A DNA stretch of 64,000 nucleotides from Balaenoptera acutorostrata (GCF_949987535.1 NC_080067.1:4960001-5024000); one strand, 5' to 3'. Numbered from the stretch's first letter, positions 11,432 through 23,177 are shown. Translations and numbers: made by a program. Notes: generated by a model not told the origin, from the letters alone.

Positions 11432-11454
11432 ACTATTATATTATTAATGAAATA

Positions 11455-11580
11455 ACTAGTACTTACTGGGTGCTTATTATGTGCCAGGTATTGTTCTAGG
11501 TTGTTACATATAACAACTCATTTAATTCCCAGAACCAGTCTACAAGTATTGATAGATACACTGTTTTTATTTCACACAGT
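11455..11580 (-). mobile_element. MIR SINE fragment
   Basis: Antisense MIR: 'tactgggtgcttattatgtgccaggtattgttctagg' then 'ataacaactcatttaattcccagaa'. The SINE just to the left landed at its edge. Confidence 0.75.
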
Positions 11581-12034
11581 AAGCTCCCAGACAACTTTTT
11601 TTAACCTTCTCTCCTCCTCTTTTGTACTAGCACATCAGCATCAGCAGTCAATGTTTGTCAAGTGCCTAATAAGTTCTAATTTCTTACTTAAGTCAAGGCC
11701 ATCAAATGGCATAACTCTGAGGGAGAGGCATTCATATGGTGATCTGTATGAATGGTGGCCCCTGGGGTGTGCAGAGGACGGGCTGGGCTGTCCAAAAAGC
11801 TTAACTAGAGACAGTCTTTCCCCTTCTTCATAGAGTTTCTACATGCTGTGGTCAAATTGGAGCACATCCAAATGGAGGATGCCATGCCCTGTAAGGTTCA
11901 TTGTAAGGAACTACTTTCTAAGGAGTTTCCCATAATCCAGTGAGCTATTTGAGGGATGATCCACCATCACTGGAGATACTTATGATAACATTTAAGTCAC
12001 CCTTTACTCCATCGTTCTCTGACATCACAGGAGT
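11581..12034. other. Unassigned non-coding DNA
   Basis: No gene or repeat recognised in this stretch. Confidence 0.5.
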
Positions 12035-12265
12035 GAGGCAACATGGGAACAGCATGGGTTTTGGGTTTGACAAAGCAGATTTAAATCCTTAGCACTACTA
12101 CATTACTAAATAGTGACTCTCGGAGGGTCTGTTTCTTAGTTGTAAATGGGAATTACTTTTTCATAGGGTTGTCACAGGTATTAAATGAGATTGAGTAACT
12201 ATAAGGCAGAACCTAGTGCTTGATGACTAGTGGTGATTAATAAATAGCAGCTATTATTTTTATTA
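12035..12265 (+). mobile_element. MIR SINE, sense, nearly full length
   Basis: Sense MIR in order: 'aacagcatgggttttgggtttga' (head), 'aatagtgactctcggagggtctgtttc', 'taaatgggaattac', 'catagggttgtcacaggtattaaatgagatt', 'gcagaacctagtgcttga' and 'taataaatagcagctatta' (3' end). Confidence 0.8.
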
Positions 12266-14782
12266 CAAATACCATTTTCCAATAGGTATGTGGGGTTACA
12301 AGGATCTTAATAGGGAAAATAAGATAAACATAAATAATTGCAATACAATAGGACAGCTACATGTGATGGGTATTCCAAAGCAGGAAAGAGATTACTTCCA
12401 GTCAATTATCAGGAAGACTTCCTCAGAAAGCAATGATGGGTTGCTTGGCAGAAGCCTTTTAAATGCTGTTTTTTAGCATTTAAATAAATAAATAAAGCAA
12501 GCAGATGCAAATAATGTTCTGGATCTTGGCTACTGGAAATTCGCACTACCCCAACCCTTCGAAGTTTTCAGCTTGAAATTCCTGCCATGCAGAGCACTTT
12601 CTACACTCTTTGCTCTTTCAGCCCTTCCAAACTTTTATAAGCACTCTTATTGAATTCCTTCCTGCATGAGTGATTTTTGTTTCCCTGACTGATGCATTGT
12701 GGTTTTAGAGAGTGAAGCTTGGGGATTCCAACATCAGTGTTCCCTAGGCAGGCCAAGGTTGTTGAGGATCTCTCTCCAACTTTCAGAAATCTTCACACAG
12801 GATTTTGGAGGGCTGTGGGTCATGGCTCCTTAAGAGTGTAAGAGTGTTACATTGTGCTAGCAAGAAATTTTTATCACTTTTATCTTTTTTTAACTCATCC
12901 GGCATCCTAGAGTCAGCTTCCTATACTCAGACCTAAACCATCTACAAACTCTATGCCTGGGTTGTGCTTACTTGGGGCCAAAATATTTGCCATCCTGTAA
13001 ATGGTAACTTTATATTTATTGAGTACCAGTAATGTATTCAATAGAAAAATAGCAGCTATTTACAGATGCACCGGACAAAACCCAGCAGTGTTCCCATCCA
13101 GGAAGCACAAGAACAAGCTCTTCAGTGTTCCTGCCTAAACGTATCATAAGGTCATAATGAGGGATGATGAATCCACTGGGCAACAATGGAGCTGGTATTG
13201 ACCTCAGGTTATGCAGCCCTCCAGGCTCGAGGCAATGACAATGAACTTAATTGTCTCTTTTGGAAAGAAGCAGTTCAATGCAGTAACTCCCGAAATGCCT
13301 GCTAAATGCTTATTATAGTCTCCTTTACCCCTTGGGACCTTTGCCAGCATATTTAAAAAGCCAAATTTGAGGTCACTATGCAATACTCACTACTAACAAT
13401 ATGTGTTCTTTTCCAGGCAATGATTAATAAACATAAAGAATTGTTAGCCGGGGGAAAAAACTTATTTAATCTTTAAAGATTTTCATAAAGCATTTTCCAA
13501 AGCCTGGCAGATCAACCCTAAATGGAATTTGTGGGGAAAAAAATCAAAGCTGGATATGAATCACTGTATCAATCATCAAATATTGACATTTCATAGAGGC
13601 AGTAGGCATTAAGAAAAGAATAACAAAGGCAAGTGGTAGTCTCTTTTCCCTTTTAAAATGAATACAATAAAAGTTATTTATTTGCTGGAATGGCATGAAG
13701 ATCCAGATCTTTCAGTCTACCAATTTTCCTCCATCATTTAGATCCACCAGACATGACTTTGAGCAGTTGGTACAGAAGTACTACAAGATGATGGCTTAAA
13801 AAGTTAACCTTGATTAATTAATGTCTCAATTAATAATTAAGACAAAATTGTTTTACACTTCCCCCCAGAAACACATACATCACCTATATAGTTCTTAAAG
13901 GATCTCAAACATCTAGTTGTTGTGAGAGTTTCACAACTGACACTTAGTAATCTCCCAAAGCAGCAGAGGCCTTGGGAGTGTGCTGACGCCTCCAGATGAA
14001 GGTGATTATTGGATGTGGGGAAGTTTCCAGCCCTAGGAGGCTTGTTGTCCTTTAGGCCTTTAGACACAGCTCTAGGATGTCCGCACCTAGACTTGGGGGC
14101 CTCCCAGTCTATGAACAGCTCATAAAATGGACAACTCTTGAGTATTATACATGCCTGAGGCTCATTCAATCACCAGATACTCATTAATGTCCTACTATGA
14201 ACCTACTGTAATCTTTCTAGGTGTAAAGCCCAAAATACTCTAACTTCTAGTCCGTATTTCTGCAAGAAAAGCAAGTCTCGAACAAGGGTTTGTAAGTTTT
14301 CTTTTAATAAATGCTAAAAAGTGGTTTGTGTTTTTTTTCTGGTAATTGTTATACAAAGACAAATTCTAGAACCCAGTCATGAAAAGCATAAATTGCTGAC
14401 TATAGAGGAACCCACTAGTGAGTGTTTCTTATGTCAAGTCCAGATACCCCCTTTTTGTTTTTTCTTTCAGCAACTCTCAGGGACTCAGCCCATTTCATCC
14501 AATTATCATTAAAAAATTTTTGCTTCCCTACAGGTTGAATTTAGACTGAGACACAAGTAAGGCTGTGTACATTCCTAATCTTCTTGCTATTCCCGAGGGC
14601 ATGCACTGTTTCCTGCAAATTGCTTTCAAGAGGTGACTGCAATCTACCTGCCAAAGTACAAAGTGCTGAGGAAAAGGCTTACGCAAGAATATTGTGCTCA
14701 GCAAGTTGCTATCTTTACATAGAGGAAATAGGCAGACATTTTCAAACATGCATTCAGATTCTATAGCTCCCACGAGCCTTAA
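12266..14782. other. Unassigned, largely repeat-free DNA
   Basis: About 2.5 kb in which I recognise no element or gene. TAAT-type motifs cluster near 13790-13850 (TTAATTAATGTCTCAATTAATAATTAAG). A 110-codon minus-strand open frame at 13837-14169 has no recognisable domain. AAAT repeats lie near 12480-12497. Confidence 0.45.
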
Positions 14783-14849
14783 AACACACATACACACACA
14801 CACAGACACACAGACACACAGACACACACACACACACACACACACACGC
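14783..14849. repeat. Interrupted (CA)n microsatellite
   Basis: CA repeats broken by regular CAGACACA units, which suggests an older tract stabilised by interruptions. Confidence 0.95.
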
Positions 14850-15164
14850 AGAGTAATGGAATAACTTCAAAGCAGGCATAAGTGGAGAAGGTTAAACAAA
14901 TACTCAGGTAGTGAAGACTGAATCCATGTAAAAATAGATCTGTCTCATATCTTTTTCTTTCTAGTTGGCATGATTTTTATTCCACAAACTTAGCTGTGCA
15001 AAAAGTGTTCCATTACTCAGTTTTCTTAAGTAATTAAACCTGACTGCAAGAAGCTATGTTGTCTGGATGGTGGGAAATTCATTGTCCGTTATTTCCTTAT
15101 TTTTTGATGCTTTGTTTAATTGTACAATATGAGCATGCTACGTGCAGTGTTCTGCACTTCCCTT
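14850..15164. other. Unassigned non-coding DNA
   Basis: No gene or repeat recognised. Confidence 0.5.
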
Positions 15165-15826
15165 TTTTCTTTTTTTATTAAGACTATTTTTTCAGAGAAG
15201 TTTTAGGTTCATAGTAAAATTAAGAGAAAGGTACAGAGATTTCCCGTATACCCCCTACCCCGACACATACATAGCCTCCTCCATTATCAGTACCCCCATC
15301 AAAGTGGTACATTTGTTACAACTGATGAACCTACACTGATACATCATAATCACCTGAAGTCCATAGTTTATATTACAGCTCACTCTTGTGAACATTCTAT
15401 AGGTTTGGAAAATGTATAATGACATGTATCCATCATTATGGTATCCTAGAGTATTTTCACTGCCCTAAAAATCCTCTGTGCTCTGTCTGTTCATCCTACC
15501 CCGGCCCCCAATCCAGGCAACCACTGATCTTTTACTGTCTCCATAGTTTCGCTTTTTCCAGAATGCTGTTTTTTTGGAATCATGCAGTATGTAGCCTTTT
15601 CAGGATGGCTTTTTTTTTCACTTAGCAATATGCACTTAAGTTTATTCCACATCTTTCCATGGATTGATAGCTCATTTCTTTTAAGTGCTGAATAATGTTC
15701 CACTGTCTGGATGTACCACAGTTTATTTACCCATTCACCTACTGAAGGGTATCTTGGTTGCTTCCAAGTTTTGGCAATTATGAATAAAGCTGCTATAAAC
15801 ATCCATGTGCAGGTTTTTGTGTGGAA
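15165..15826 (-). mobile_element. Older L1 (L1M-type) 3' end, antisense
   Basis: Antisense L1 3' UTR ('agagaagttttaggttcatagtaaaattaagagaaaggtacagag') leads into antisense ORF2. The minus strand at 15491-15802 still reads TWKQPRYPSVGEWVNKLWY and YSALKRNE, the ORF2 carboxy block, now frameshifted. The divergence from the other L1s here marks an older mammalian-wide subfamily. Confidence 0.85.
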
Positions 15827-16059
15827 GTGATTTATTTTGTCTGTTAGATGCAGGCATAATGGAGGATTATGAGTTCATTGGAGGATTGCTCTCAGTTTAA
15901 ATCCCTGTGATTCACCAGCGATCCCCTTATTATCCAAGCCTACGTAGTATTTTTGAAGCCAGAATTCTTGCTAACTCAGGGGTGAGAATTTTTGTGAGGG
16001 CTGTGAGCTCATAAAAACAACCCCACATAGCTTCTAAGACCCTACCAGCTACCTTCAAC

Positions 16060-16180
16060 TGTAAGCTCTGTCAGGATGTAAATTTCTGTCTGTTTTGTTT
16101 ATTGATGTATCCCCAGCAGCTATTGGCTCATAGTATGTGCTAATAAATTAACAAATGACATCGTGTATGAATGAATGCTG
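16060..16180 (+). mobile_element. L2-type LINE 3' end, sense
   Basis: 'gatgtaaatttctgtctgttttgtttattgatgtatccccagcagct' and 'atagtatgtgctaataaat' correspond to the sense L2 3' terminus, ending in ATGAATGAATG. Confidence 0.7.
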
Positions 16181-16981
16181 TCAGGGAGAGGGACATGCAT
16201 TTCTGCCACTCAGCTCTCGGGAGCCTTGAGGAATCACTTCCTAGTTGGCTGTCTTTTCCCACTCCTACCCCACCTCCTCTCTCAATCCTCCTCCAGACTT
16301 GCCCCTTCCATATTTTCGAAATTTTCTCCAATGAACCTATATTAATTTTGTAATTGGAAATAACTAGATAGACGTAGGAATATTTATGCAATGATAAAGA
16401 GAATCTTTTCTCCAAAAATTTTTTTCTCCTTTTCTGTGGATTGTTGTCAAATTTGAAAGCCGATGTTTTATGTGATTATCTGTTGCTATATAAAAAGAAC
16501 CATTAATCAATCCATTACATTTCCCTTACTATCATTGATATTGTGGGCAGTTAGGAATTACATTCATGTCTATATATTTAGATTATTTCACAGCAACCAA
16601 ATGAATATGTGAAATATTATTTTTCTAATTTTGGTAAACAGAGTGTTTGAAAAGAAACAAAAATTCTCCATCCCTGTGGTTTTAGTAGGTGTCCAGCTGC
16701 CAAGAGCCTGGACACCTCCCTTTATCTTCTTTTGTTTTCTATAGCTATTTGGAAAATAATTTCATAATTTAAAAGAATACTTTCTCACCTTAAGTGATGC
16801 TAATTACAGACACATTCAGTTTTTATTTTAAGACTGAATTTAATATCATCATACTAAAAACAGTTTTTCTGGTGTTGCCATCTCAGTTTGGAGACCAAAA
16901 GGTACATTGCTGCTTATTCATTTAATATAGAAAGATGTTTTCCAACATCTTAGAAATTGGAATACATTTTATTTTTAAAAT
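16181..16981. other. Unassigned non-coding DNA
   Basis: No gene or nameable repeat. AT-rich throughout. Confidence 0.5.
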
Positions 16982-16990
16982 AGAAATTGG

Positions 16991-17508
16991 TTTCCACATA
17001 TAAGTGGTATCATATGGTATTTCTCTTTCTCTGTCTGACTTCACTCAGTATGACAATCTCTAGGTCTATCTATGTTGCTGCAAATGGCATTATTTCATTC
17101 TTTTTAATGGCTGAGTAATATTCCATTGTATATATGTACCATGTATTCTTTATCTATTCCTCCTAAAAAGAAATGATACAAATGAACTTATCTACAAAAC
17201 AGAAACAGACTCACAGATTTAGAGAACGAACTTATGGTTACCAGGGGGGAAGGAAAGGGGGGAGGGATAGTCAGGAAGTTTGGGATTGACATGTACACAG
17301 TGCTATATATAAAATAGATAACCAACAAGGACCTACTGTATAGCACAGGGTACTCTGCTCAATATTATGTAACAACCTAAATTGGAAGAGAATTTGAAAA
17401 AGAATAGATATATATATATGTATAACTGAATTACTTTTCTATACACCTGAAACTCTCACACAACATTGTTAATCAACTCCAATATAAAATTAAAAATTAA
17501 AAAAAAAA
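16991..17508 (+). mobile_element. L1 with 5' inversion (twin priming)
   Basis: 16991-17163 is antisense L1 ('ccacatataagtggtatcatatgg...ggctgagtaatattcc'). From about 17164 the sequence is sense L1 3' UTR ending in poly-A. The two parts are adjacent in the L1 consensus: the inverted part begins just upstream of where the sense part starts (TAAAAAGAAATGATAC). One TSD, AGAAATTGG, at 16982-16990 and 17509-17517, encloses both, so it was a single insertion by twin priming. Confidence 0.92.
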
Positions 17509-17517
17509 AGAAATTGG

Positions 17518-18191
17518 AGTCTATGCTGATTTCCAAGATTTCCTACTGTAGTGGCTTCAGATATATTACCTGTGGGGATGAAGTAAATATGAAAACATGA
17601 CCTGGAGACTGGAATCTGGGATAATATAAAATAACCCCAAATTCTGATTTGCAGCCTGACCCATGATAGGGAGAGTTGGGCAGTGAGGTTGTAACCTCTC
17701 CTAGATATTAGATCATAAAAGTTGGAGTATTCATCCTAGCTGTGTTAAAACACAAAGCCCAAACCTCAGGGTCTTGACAAAATAAAGCTTTGTGCTCAGT
17801 CAAATCACAGTCCGATTTAGATCGATGGGATGGCCTACCATCCAGGCATTCAGACCCCTTTACCCTCTAGGGGCAGATGAATTTGGTGAGTTCTAAGTGA
17901 GGCAGTATCAGGGACCAACTCTCAGATTGCGCATCTGAAGAGATGTCATTTGTTGAAACGGTGACTTTGGAGGCATCCACATGGAACTGTCAAGGAGACA
18001 GCTTGTAGGCTCTCCATCCAACTACAGCTCAGTTCCCAGGGAAGCCAGGTCTGGCATCAGCCTGTCAAGCTGACTCCAGTTCAAAACTGAGCGTGGTTCT
18101 ATGAGACGTGTACTAGGATGGCCAGCTTCTCAGCTGTTTTCTCGGGATTTAGTTGTAGAAATGAAGAAGAATGAGGGGGATGTATACACAA
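17518..18191. other. Unassigned DNA, possible old LTR remnant
   Basis: No gene. AATAAA near 17780 and 'aacacaaagcccaaacctcagggtcttgacaa' hint at an old repeat, but I cannot name it. Confidence 0.35.
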
Positions 18192-18374
18192 ATGATTCAC
18201 AAAGTGTGGTCACTGGACCAGCAGCAAGGTATCCTCTGGGACCTTATTAGAAATGCAAATTCCTGGGCCACCCCAGCCTTGCTGACTCAGAAACTCTAGG
18301 GGCTGGGCCCCAGCATCTGTGTTCTAACAAGTCCTCTGGGTAGTTCCGAGGCAGTTAAAGTTTGAAAAGTGCTG
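18192..18374 (+). mobile_element. MER5A-like hAT-Charlie element, sense
   Basis: Sense text 'gattcacaaagtgtggtcactggaccagcagc', 'ttattagaaatgcaaattcctgggcc', 'gactcagaaactctaggggctgggcc' and the decayed terminus 'agtttgaaaagtgctg' follow MER5A end to end at about the expected 183-189 bp. Confidence 0.85.
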
Positions 18375-18983
18375 TCCTAGATCATCCACGAGGAAGATTT
18401 CGAGAGCTCCTTTGTGACTTCTTGTGTCGGCTGATTCGTTCAAACACGATTCCGGGTGCCAACTGTGCACCAGCCCCTGCCAGATTTTTCGTGGGCAGGA
18501 CTGTCACTGTTTGCTCACCGTCTCCATGCCTCAGTCCCCTCCAGGTACAATTTCCATAATCATCCAGGGGAGGCACACTGTGGAATGTAAATCAGATTTA
18601 ATGCTTGCTGAAATTTAACAGGAAAATAAATCTGCTAGAAAACATGCATGAAGCTCATTCTAAATAAAATACAATGAACTCTGCATTACTCACCATTTAT
18701 TTTTATTATTATCTTCACTAATATTCTCCCACATTTGCACTGGTAGTTAAATGTTGCCTGAAAATTAAATGTTTAGATTTCAAGTTCTGTGAAAGCAAAT
18801 ATGGTCTCCTCTAAATTTTGCAAAGTTAGCAAATTTGTGTAAATTAAGTTGGTGTTACCTGTGGAAAGAAAATCAACTGAGCAAAATTGACAATTCTTGT
18901 AAGCTTTTCCACCTTCCCCTTCCAGCTGTGGTTGGCAAAACGACAGTAGATGTGTAACAGAGTGAGTTCTTGAGAAACAAATT
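18375..18983. other. Unassigned non-coding DNA
   Basis: No gene or repeat recognised. Confidence 0.5.
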
Positions 18984-18996
18984 GGTACCTTGTTTT

Positions 18997-19253
18997 GTTT
19001 CTTTAAAAAAAATATTTATTTATTTACTTATTTTTATTTTTGGCTGCATCAGGTCTTAGTTGAGCCACGTGGGATCTTTCACTGCGGCACACAGGGACTT
19101 CTCTCTAGTTGTGGTTCGTGTGCTCGGTAGTTGCGGCACACGGGCTTAGTTGCCCTGCGGCATGTGGGATCTTAGTTCCCCTACCAGGGATAGAACCCAC
19201 GTCCCCTGCGTTGGAAGGCGGATTGTTAACCACTGGACCACCAGGGAAGTCCT
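18997..19253 (-). mobile_element. CHR-type SINE, antisense
   Basis: Antisense body 'ttggctgcatcaggtcttagttg...ccactggaccaccagggaagtcc'. TSD GGT[A/G]CCTTGTTTT at 18984-18996 and 19254-19266 with one difference. The ending TGGACCACCAGG separates this subfamily, shared with the copy at 43.9 kb, from the copies ending GCGCCACCAGG. Confidence 0.9.
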
Positions 19254-19284
19254 GGTGCCTTGTTTTCTAATGAACTTGTTCTTT

Positions 19285-20172
19285 TCAATTTTTATTTTAT
19301 ATTGGAGTATAGTTGATTTACAATGTTATGTTAGTTTCAGGTGTACAGCAAAGTGATTTATTTATGCATATACATATATCTATTCTTTTCAGATTCTTTT
19401 CCCGTGTAGGTTATTACGAGTATTGAGTAGAGTTCCCTGTGCTCTACAGCAGGTTCTTGTTGGTTATCTGTCTTATATATATAGTAGTGTGTATTTGTTA
19501 ATCCCGCCCTCCCTATTTATCCCCCCACCACCACCTTTCCCCTTTGGTAACCATAAATTTGTTTTCTAAGTCTGTGAATGTTTCTATTTCATAAATAAGT
19601 TCATTTGTATCATTTTTTAGATTCCACATATAAATGACATCCTATGATACTTGTCATTCTCTGTCTGACTTACTTCACTTGGTATGATAATCTCTAGGTC
19701 CGTCCGTGTTGCTGCAAATGGCATTTTTTCATTCTTTCTTATGGCTGAGTAATATTCCATTATATATATGTACCACATCTTTATCCATTCATCTGTTGAT
19801 GGACATTTAGGTTGCTTCCATGTCTTGGCTATTGTAAATAGTGCTGCAGTGAACACTGGGGTGCCTGTATCTTTTCAAAGTATGGTTTTCTCCAGATGTA
19901 TGCCCAGCAGTGGGATCGCTGGATCATATGGTAGCTCTATATTTAGTTTTTTAAGGAACCCCCATACTGTTCTCCGTAGTGGCTGCACCAATTTATATTC
20001 CCACCAACAGTGCAAGAGGGTTCCCTTTTCTCCACACCCGGTCCAGCATTTATCATTTGTAGACTTTTTGATGATGGCCATTCTGACCGGTGTGAGGTGA
20101 TACCTCATTGTAGTTTTGATTTGCATTTCTCTAATATTAGTGATGTTGAGCATCTTTCCATGTGCTTTTTGA
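19285..20172 (-). mobile_element. L1, 5'-truncated, antisense
   Basis: Antisense 3' end 'tatattggagtatagttgatttacaatg' runs through the 3' UTR into ORF2. The ORF2 carboxy terminus is split into two frames at about 19860-19880. 19875-20153 reads [18 protein letters not shown], with the last cysteine of the motif lost to tyrosine. 19617-19856 carries [16 protein letters not shown] weak TSD (TGAACTT) may flank it. Confidence 0.88.
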
Positions 20173-20583
20173 ACTTTTACTCCTCTCCCTCACAGGAAAG
20201 GCAGCCAAGGTATCCGTTTTCCTGATTTCTGGGCTTACTTGGTACAAAGGTAGTTAGTAGTTTTTAGTGTTCCTGGGGAAAAAAGAAGTTGCCACACTTT
20301 GGAGACATCCCCAAATAATGTTTTTGCAAACTGTTCTTGCTGTGTGCTCTCTGGAGCACCTACTCCCAAACACTTGAATAACCTGTGTTTTCACATGACT
20401 CTGAGGTTTGAGAACAATTGGTCTGACCCCATAGAGGATGGATCATGTGAAGAAGTTGTGGGTATGGTTGGTGCTTTGAGGGGAATAAGGCCTGGTCTGA
20501 CCACAGAGCAAAAGAGTGAGATTCCAGGGGACTGAGAGAATGGGGGTTTCCAAAGGTGGTAGAGAACTGTGATCTCTTAGTAC
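20173..20583. other. Unassigned non-coding DNA
   Basis: No gene. 'cacatgactctgaggtttgagaacaattgg' near 20392 may be a trace of a hAT element. Confidence 0.4.
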
Positions 20584-21073
20584 TGGAAATGGAATATTTC
20601 CTGCCGTATCAGTAAACAAAGGATGTCCTCCAACCTGAGCCCTGAGGGAACTCAGGAAGGAAAGAATACCTGCCATCTAGCAGCCATCAGACTGCAGCCA
20701 CTCCCTACGGTGAGCCCTGAGGAAACTCAGGATGTGAAAACACAGGATGCTGACCCCAGAGATCTGAGGTGCATATCAAAGGAGTGATTTCAGTGAGCCC
20801 AGACTCTTGCATCTTCCCATACAAAGAAAAGCGCTAAATTCCTTAACTTGGGATATCTGGTTTTCTTTAATTTACAATAATCGTTGGATGTTCCCAACTC
20901 CCTGCCCTTTGTTGCAAAACTTCTGTATAACCTGGCTCTCCCCCTTATCTCCCCGGAGCAGTTCTCTCAGGGTTATTTGAGATGCTACCTCCCGGGCTTG
21001 AAGTCCTAAAAATTTCCGCTGAATAGAGCATAACTCTCAACTTTTAGGTTGTGAATATTTTTTTAAGTCCACA
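20584..21073 (+). mobile_element. ERV LTR (family A), sense
   Basis: Starts TGG and ends TCCACA, about 490 bp. It has a TATA-like CTGTATAACC near 20934 and a mutated polyadenylation signal (AATAGA) near 21025. The antisense copy at 24440-24868 aligns along most of its length ('ctgcc.tatcagtaaacaaaggatgt', 'ccctgagg', 'actcttgcatc', 'cttttaggttgtg'), which proves it is a repeat. It is probably of a cetartiodactyl ERV. Flanking 4-mers GTAC/GTAT are a possible TSD. Confidence 0.8.
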
Positions 21074-21079
21074 GTATAT

Positions 21080-21143
21080 TAAGTACCCTAGACATTTTAC
21101 AATGGTGACTCTAAGTACCCTAGACCTTTTACAATGGTGACTC
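21080..21143. repeat. 32-bp tandem duplication (x2)
   Basis: Two adjacent copies of a 32-bp unit beginning TAAGTACCCTAGAC, at 21080-21111 and 21112-21143, differing at one base. It begins six bases after the end of LTR A+. Confidence 0.95.
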
Positions 21144-22503
21144 CGTAGATGGCTGTGTTCTAACCGCTTTGCTGAGGACTTGGGGCCTGTAGTAATGCTG
21201 CCTGTGGCAAAGTGTGACACTGAGGAAGCGTTGACTCCAGGCTGGCGTCTCTAAATGGACCAGCGTGACTGAGACAATGACCAGTTTTCCGTAAGACAAG
21301 ATGAGGGCCTCATCAGGCCTCGCCCATATTCTTCTTGTGTTGTATGAGTCCAAAGGTCTTGGTACAACCCAAGGTGAGACAGCAAGCTGTGAAAATTGAC
21401 TGACTTTGAACTTCACACTCACTTTTTGAGTATGGCCTCAAACCTAACTTTGATTTGATTTAGAAAGGAAAATAAAAGCATTTCTTGTACTTTATCTTAG
21501 AGGAGTTCATGAATTTGCTCAAAATTATTACTTTTATTCTGCCTCCTGACATTCTTTCTGTCATATTTGGGAAACTCATTTCATCTTGTTTTACGGTTTC
21601 TACCATCCTGTTTCATACCTTAAGTTTGCATTATGTTTCCCTAGGTGAAATGTAAGGTTCAGGTCTTTCTCTCCCCAGCAATACGGCAGTGGACAAACAG
21701 AGAACCAAGCAATCGAGATGGTCAGGCTAATTTTAGAGTCCAAATTATGTAGATTGGCTTCTGTGTCTAGCAGACTCTTGATGCCTCCCTGACATTCCTT
21801 ATCTGCATTCAGGCCTGACTTCTAAAGACCAGCACTTGTGTGTGTGTGTTTCAGATTTTTGTTTTTCCTAAGGGCTTTCTCTGTCACCGGATTCTGCTTT
21901 CTCCATGCCCAAGGCAAGATGGAAGTGTGTGAAATCTACACGTCCTCCCACTCCCAGTGGCTCTTACCCAAGGTCAGTGGGAGTCAGAGTATAAGTACCC
22001 CTGCTCCCTCGCTCTGTAGGCAGGGTAACTACTGCACATGCTATGCATTGGCTCCTGGAGCTGCCCAGTGGTTAAGTTCCAGGTACTGCCTTGATAACCT
22101 ACTTAATAATGGACACTTTATTGGCTCCCTTCCTTTCCCTCCCTTACTTTCCCACTTCCCTACTGGTATTTCCCGGTATCACCTCCCAAGTGAATTATTT
22201 CCACTCAAACTCTTGTCTCAGGCTCTTCTCCTGGGAACACCTAAACTATGAAACTATGTCCCTTTCATTCTGGCTTATTTATCCATCAGGGCTCTTTGAC
22301 TTCTGTCCAAAATTTCAAAAATGAAGAAAGGGTTCAGTCCTCTTCACTCTTGTGTGCATGAGCATAAAGTCTTCTAGGAAGAATAGTTTTAAGTAATTTG
22401 CTCTTATGGTTCATTTTTTAATTTACTAATTTGCAATTGAACAGAGAAAACAAAAATTTTATTCTCTTAAATACAAACATTGAGTGCCTGATGAACACAA
22501 AAT
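21144..22503. other. Unassigned non-coding DNA
   Basis: About 1.4 kb between two sense LTRs. I see no gag, pol or env similarity, so it does not look like a provirus interior. Open frames such as 21838-22251 show no domain. Confidence 0.45.
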
Positions 22504-22942
22504 TGTGAAACCAAGCAGGACTCTGTGAGGCTCCTGGGCACAAAAGCCTTTCTGTGTTCCCCATTTCTTGATTACAGGAAATAGGCTTCATTCAGCCTCC
22601 ATGACTTTCCCTGAGTTCCAACAGGCAGGTTCAAATAGTTGCTAATCAGGGAAGGGAGGGGATGCAGAGACAAGGGAGGAACAGTCAAGAAACAACAGTG
22701 CAGCCTTGGGGCAGGGTCCTGGTTCCCCCTCAAGGGATACACGTAACGATATCTTTGAGCTGTTTTGCTGACACTGAAACCCCCACCAGGTGGGAGAAGT
22801 TAACTGTATGCTGCCCACAAGCAGATTGACCCCAGACCAGTTGGAACCAGAAGGTTGAATATGCCAACTTCCGGTTACCTCACTACCAACCAATCGGAAG
22901 AATGTCCTCAAGCTGATCACACCCTCCCCTTTGAACCATTGC

Positions 22943-23033
22943 TATAAAACTCCTCACTACTCCCTTCAGGTTGGGGCACACAGTTTTGAAGGCATTAGCC
23001 CCCTGTGGCCCTCTTTGCTGGCAAAGCAATAAA
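22943..23033 (+). promoter_or_regulatory. LTR-B TATA box and polyadenylation signal
   Basis: TATAAAA at 22943-22949 and AATAAA at 23028-23033, about 80 bases apart, give the usual U3/R layout of an LTR. In the antisense copy the TATA position reads 'ccataaaacttc' and is weakened. Whether it is active is unknown. Confidence 0.65.
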
Positions 23034-23046
23034 GCTATTCTTTTCT

Positions 23047-23128
23047 ATTGGGTTGGCCCAAAACTTCGTTCAGGTTTTTCCATAAGATGTTATGGAAAAA
23101 CCCGAACAAACTTTTGGGCCAACCCAAT
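23047..23128. mobile_element. Mariner-derived MITE, near-perfect 82-bp hairpin
   Basis: ATTGGGTTGGCCC at the left is matched by GGGCCAACCCAAT at the right. The arms pair almost throughout, joined by a short loop around AAGATGTT. It is a cetartiodactyl mariner MITE (Mariner1_BT-like). It sits in LTR B+ just after the AATAAA. The antisense LTR copy lacks it and reads straight through this TA (cttttcta|cttcccc), giving an empty site. Confidence 0.9.
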
Positions 23129-23177
23129 GATTCACCCAAAACTCTGTCTCTGAGATTTAATTCGGTGTTGGAGTGCA

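Larger units (their letters stand above)
22504..23177 (+). mobile_element. ERV LTR (family B), sense, with MITE insert
   Basis: A TG...CA element of about 592 bp once the inserted MITE is removed. It shows a TATA box (CTATAAAACTCC), AATAAA, and a U5-like ending 'ctctgtctctgagatttaattcgg'. The antisense copy at 26033-26632 aligns closely in the 5' third ('cttggggcagggtcctggttccccctcaa') and the 3' part, but the middle U3 differs, so they are subfamily variants. Confidence 0.85.

Noticed and set aside
11209..11455. GC-rich open frames in both strands (also at 56.6-56.9 kb and 59.8-60.1 kb)
   Set aside because: All are SINE bodies read in sense or antisense.
14528..14845. Minus-strand frame starting with MCVCVCVC
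   Set aside because: Its start is the CA microsatellite and the remainder has no similarity.
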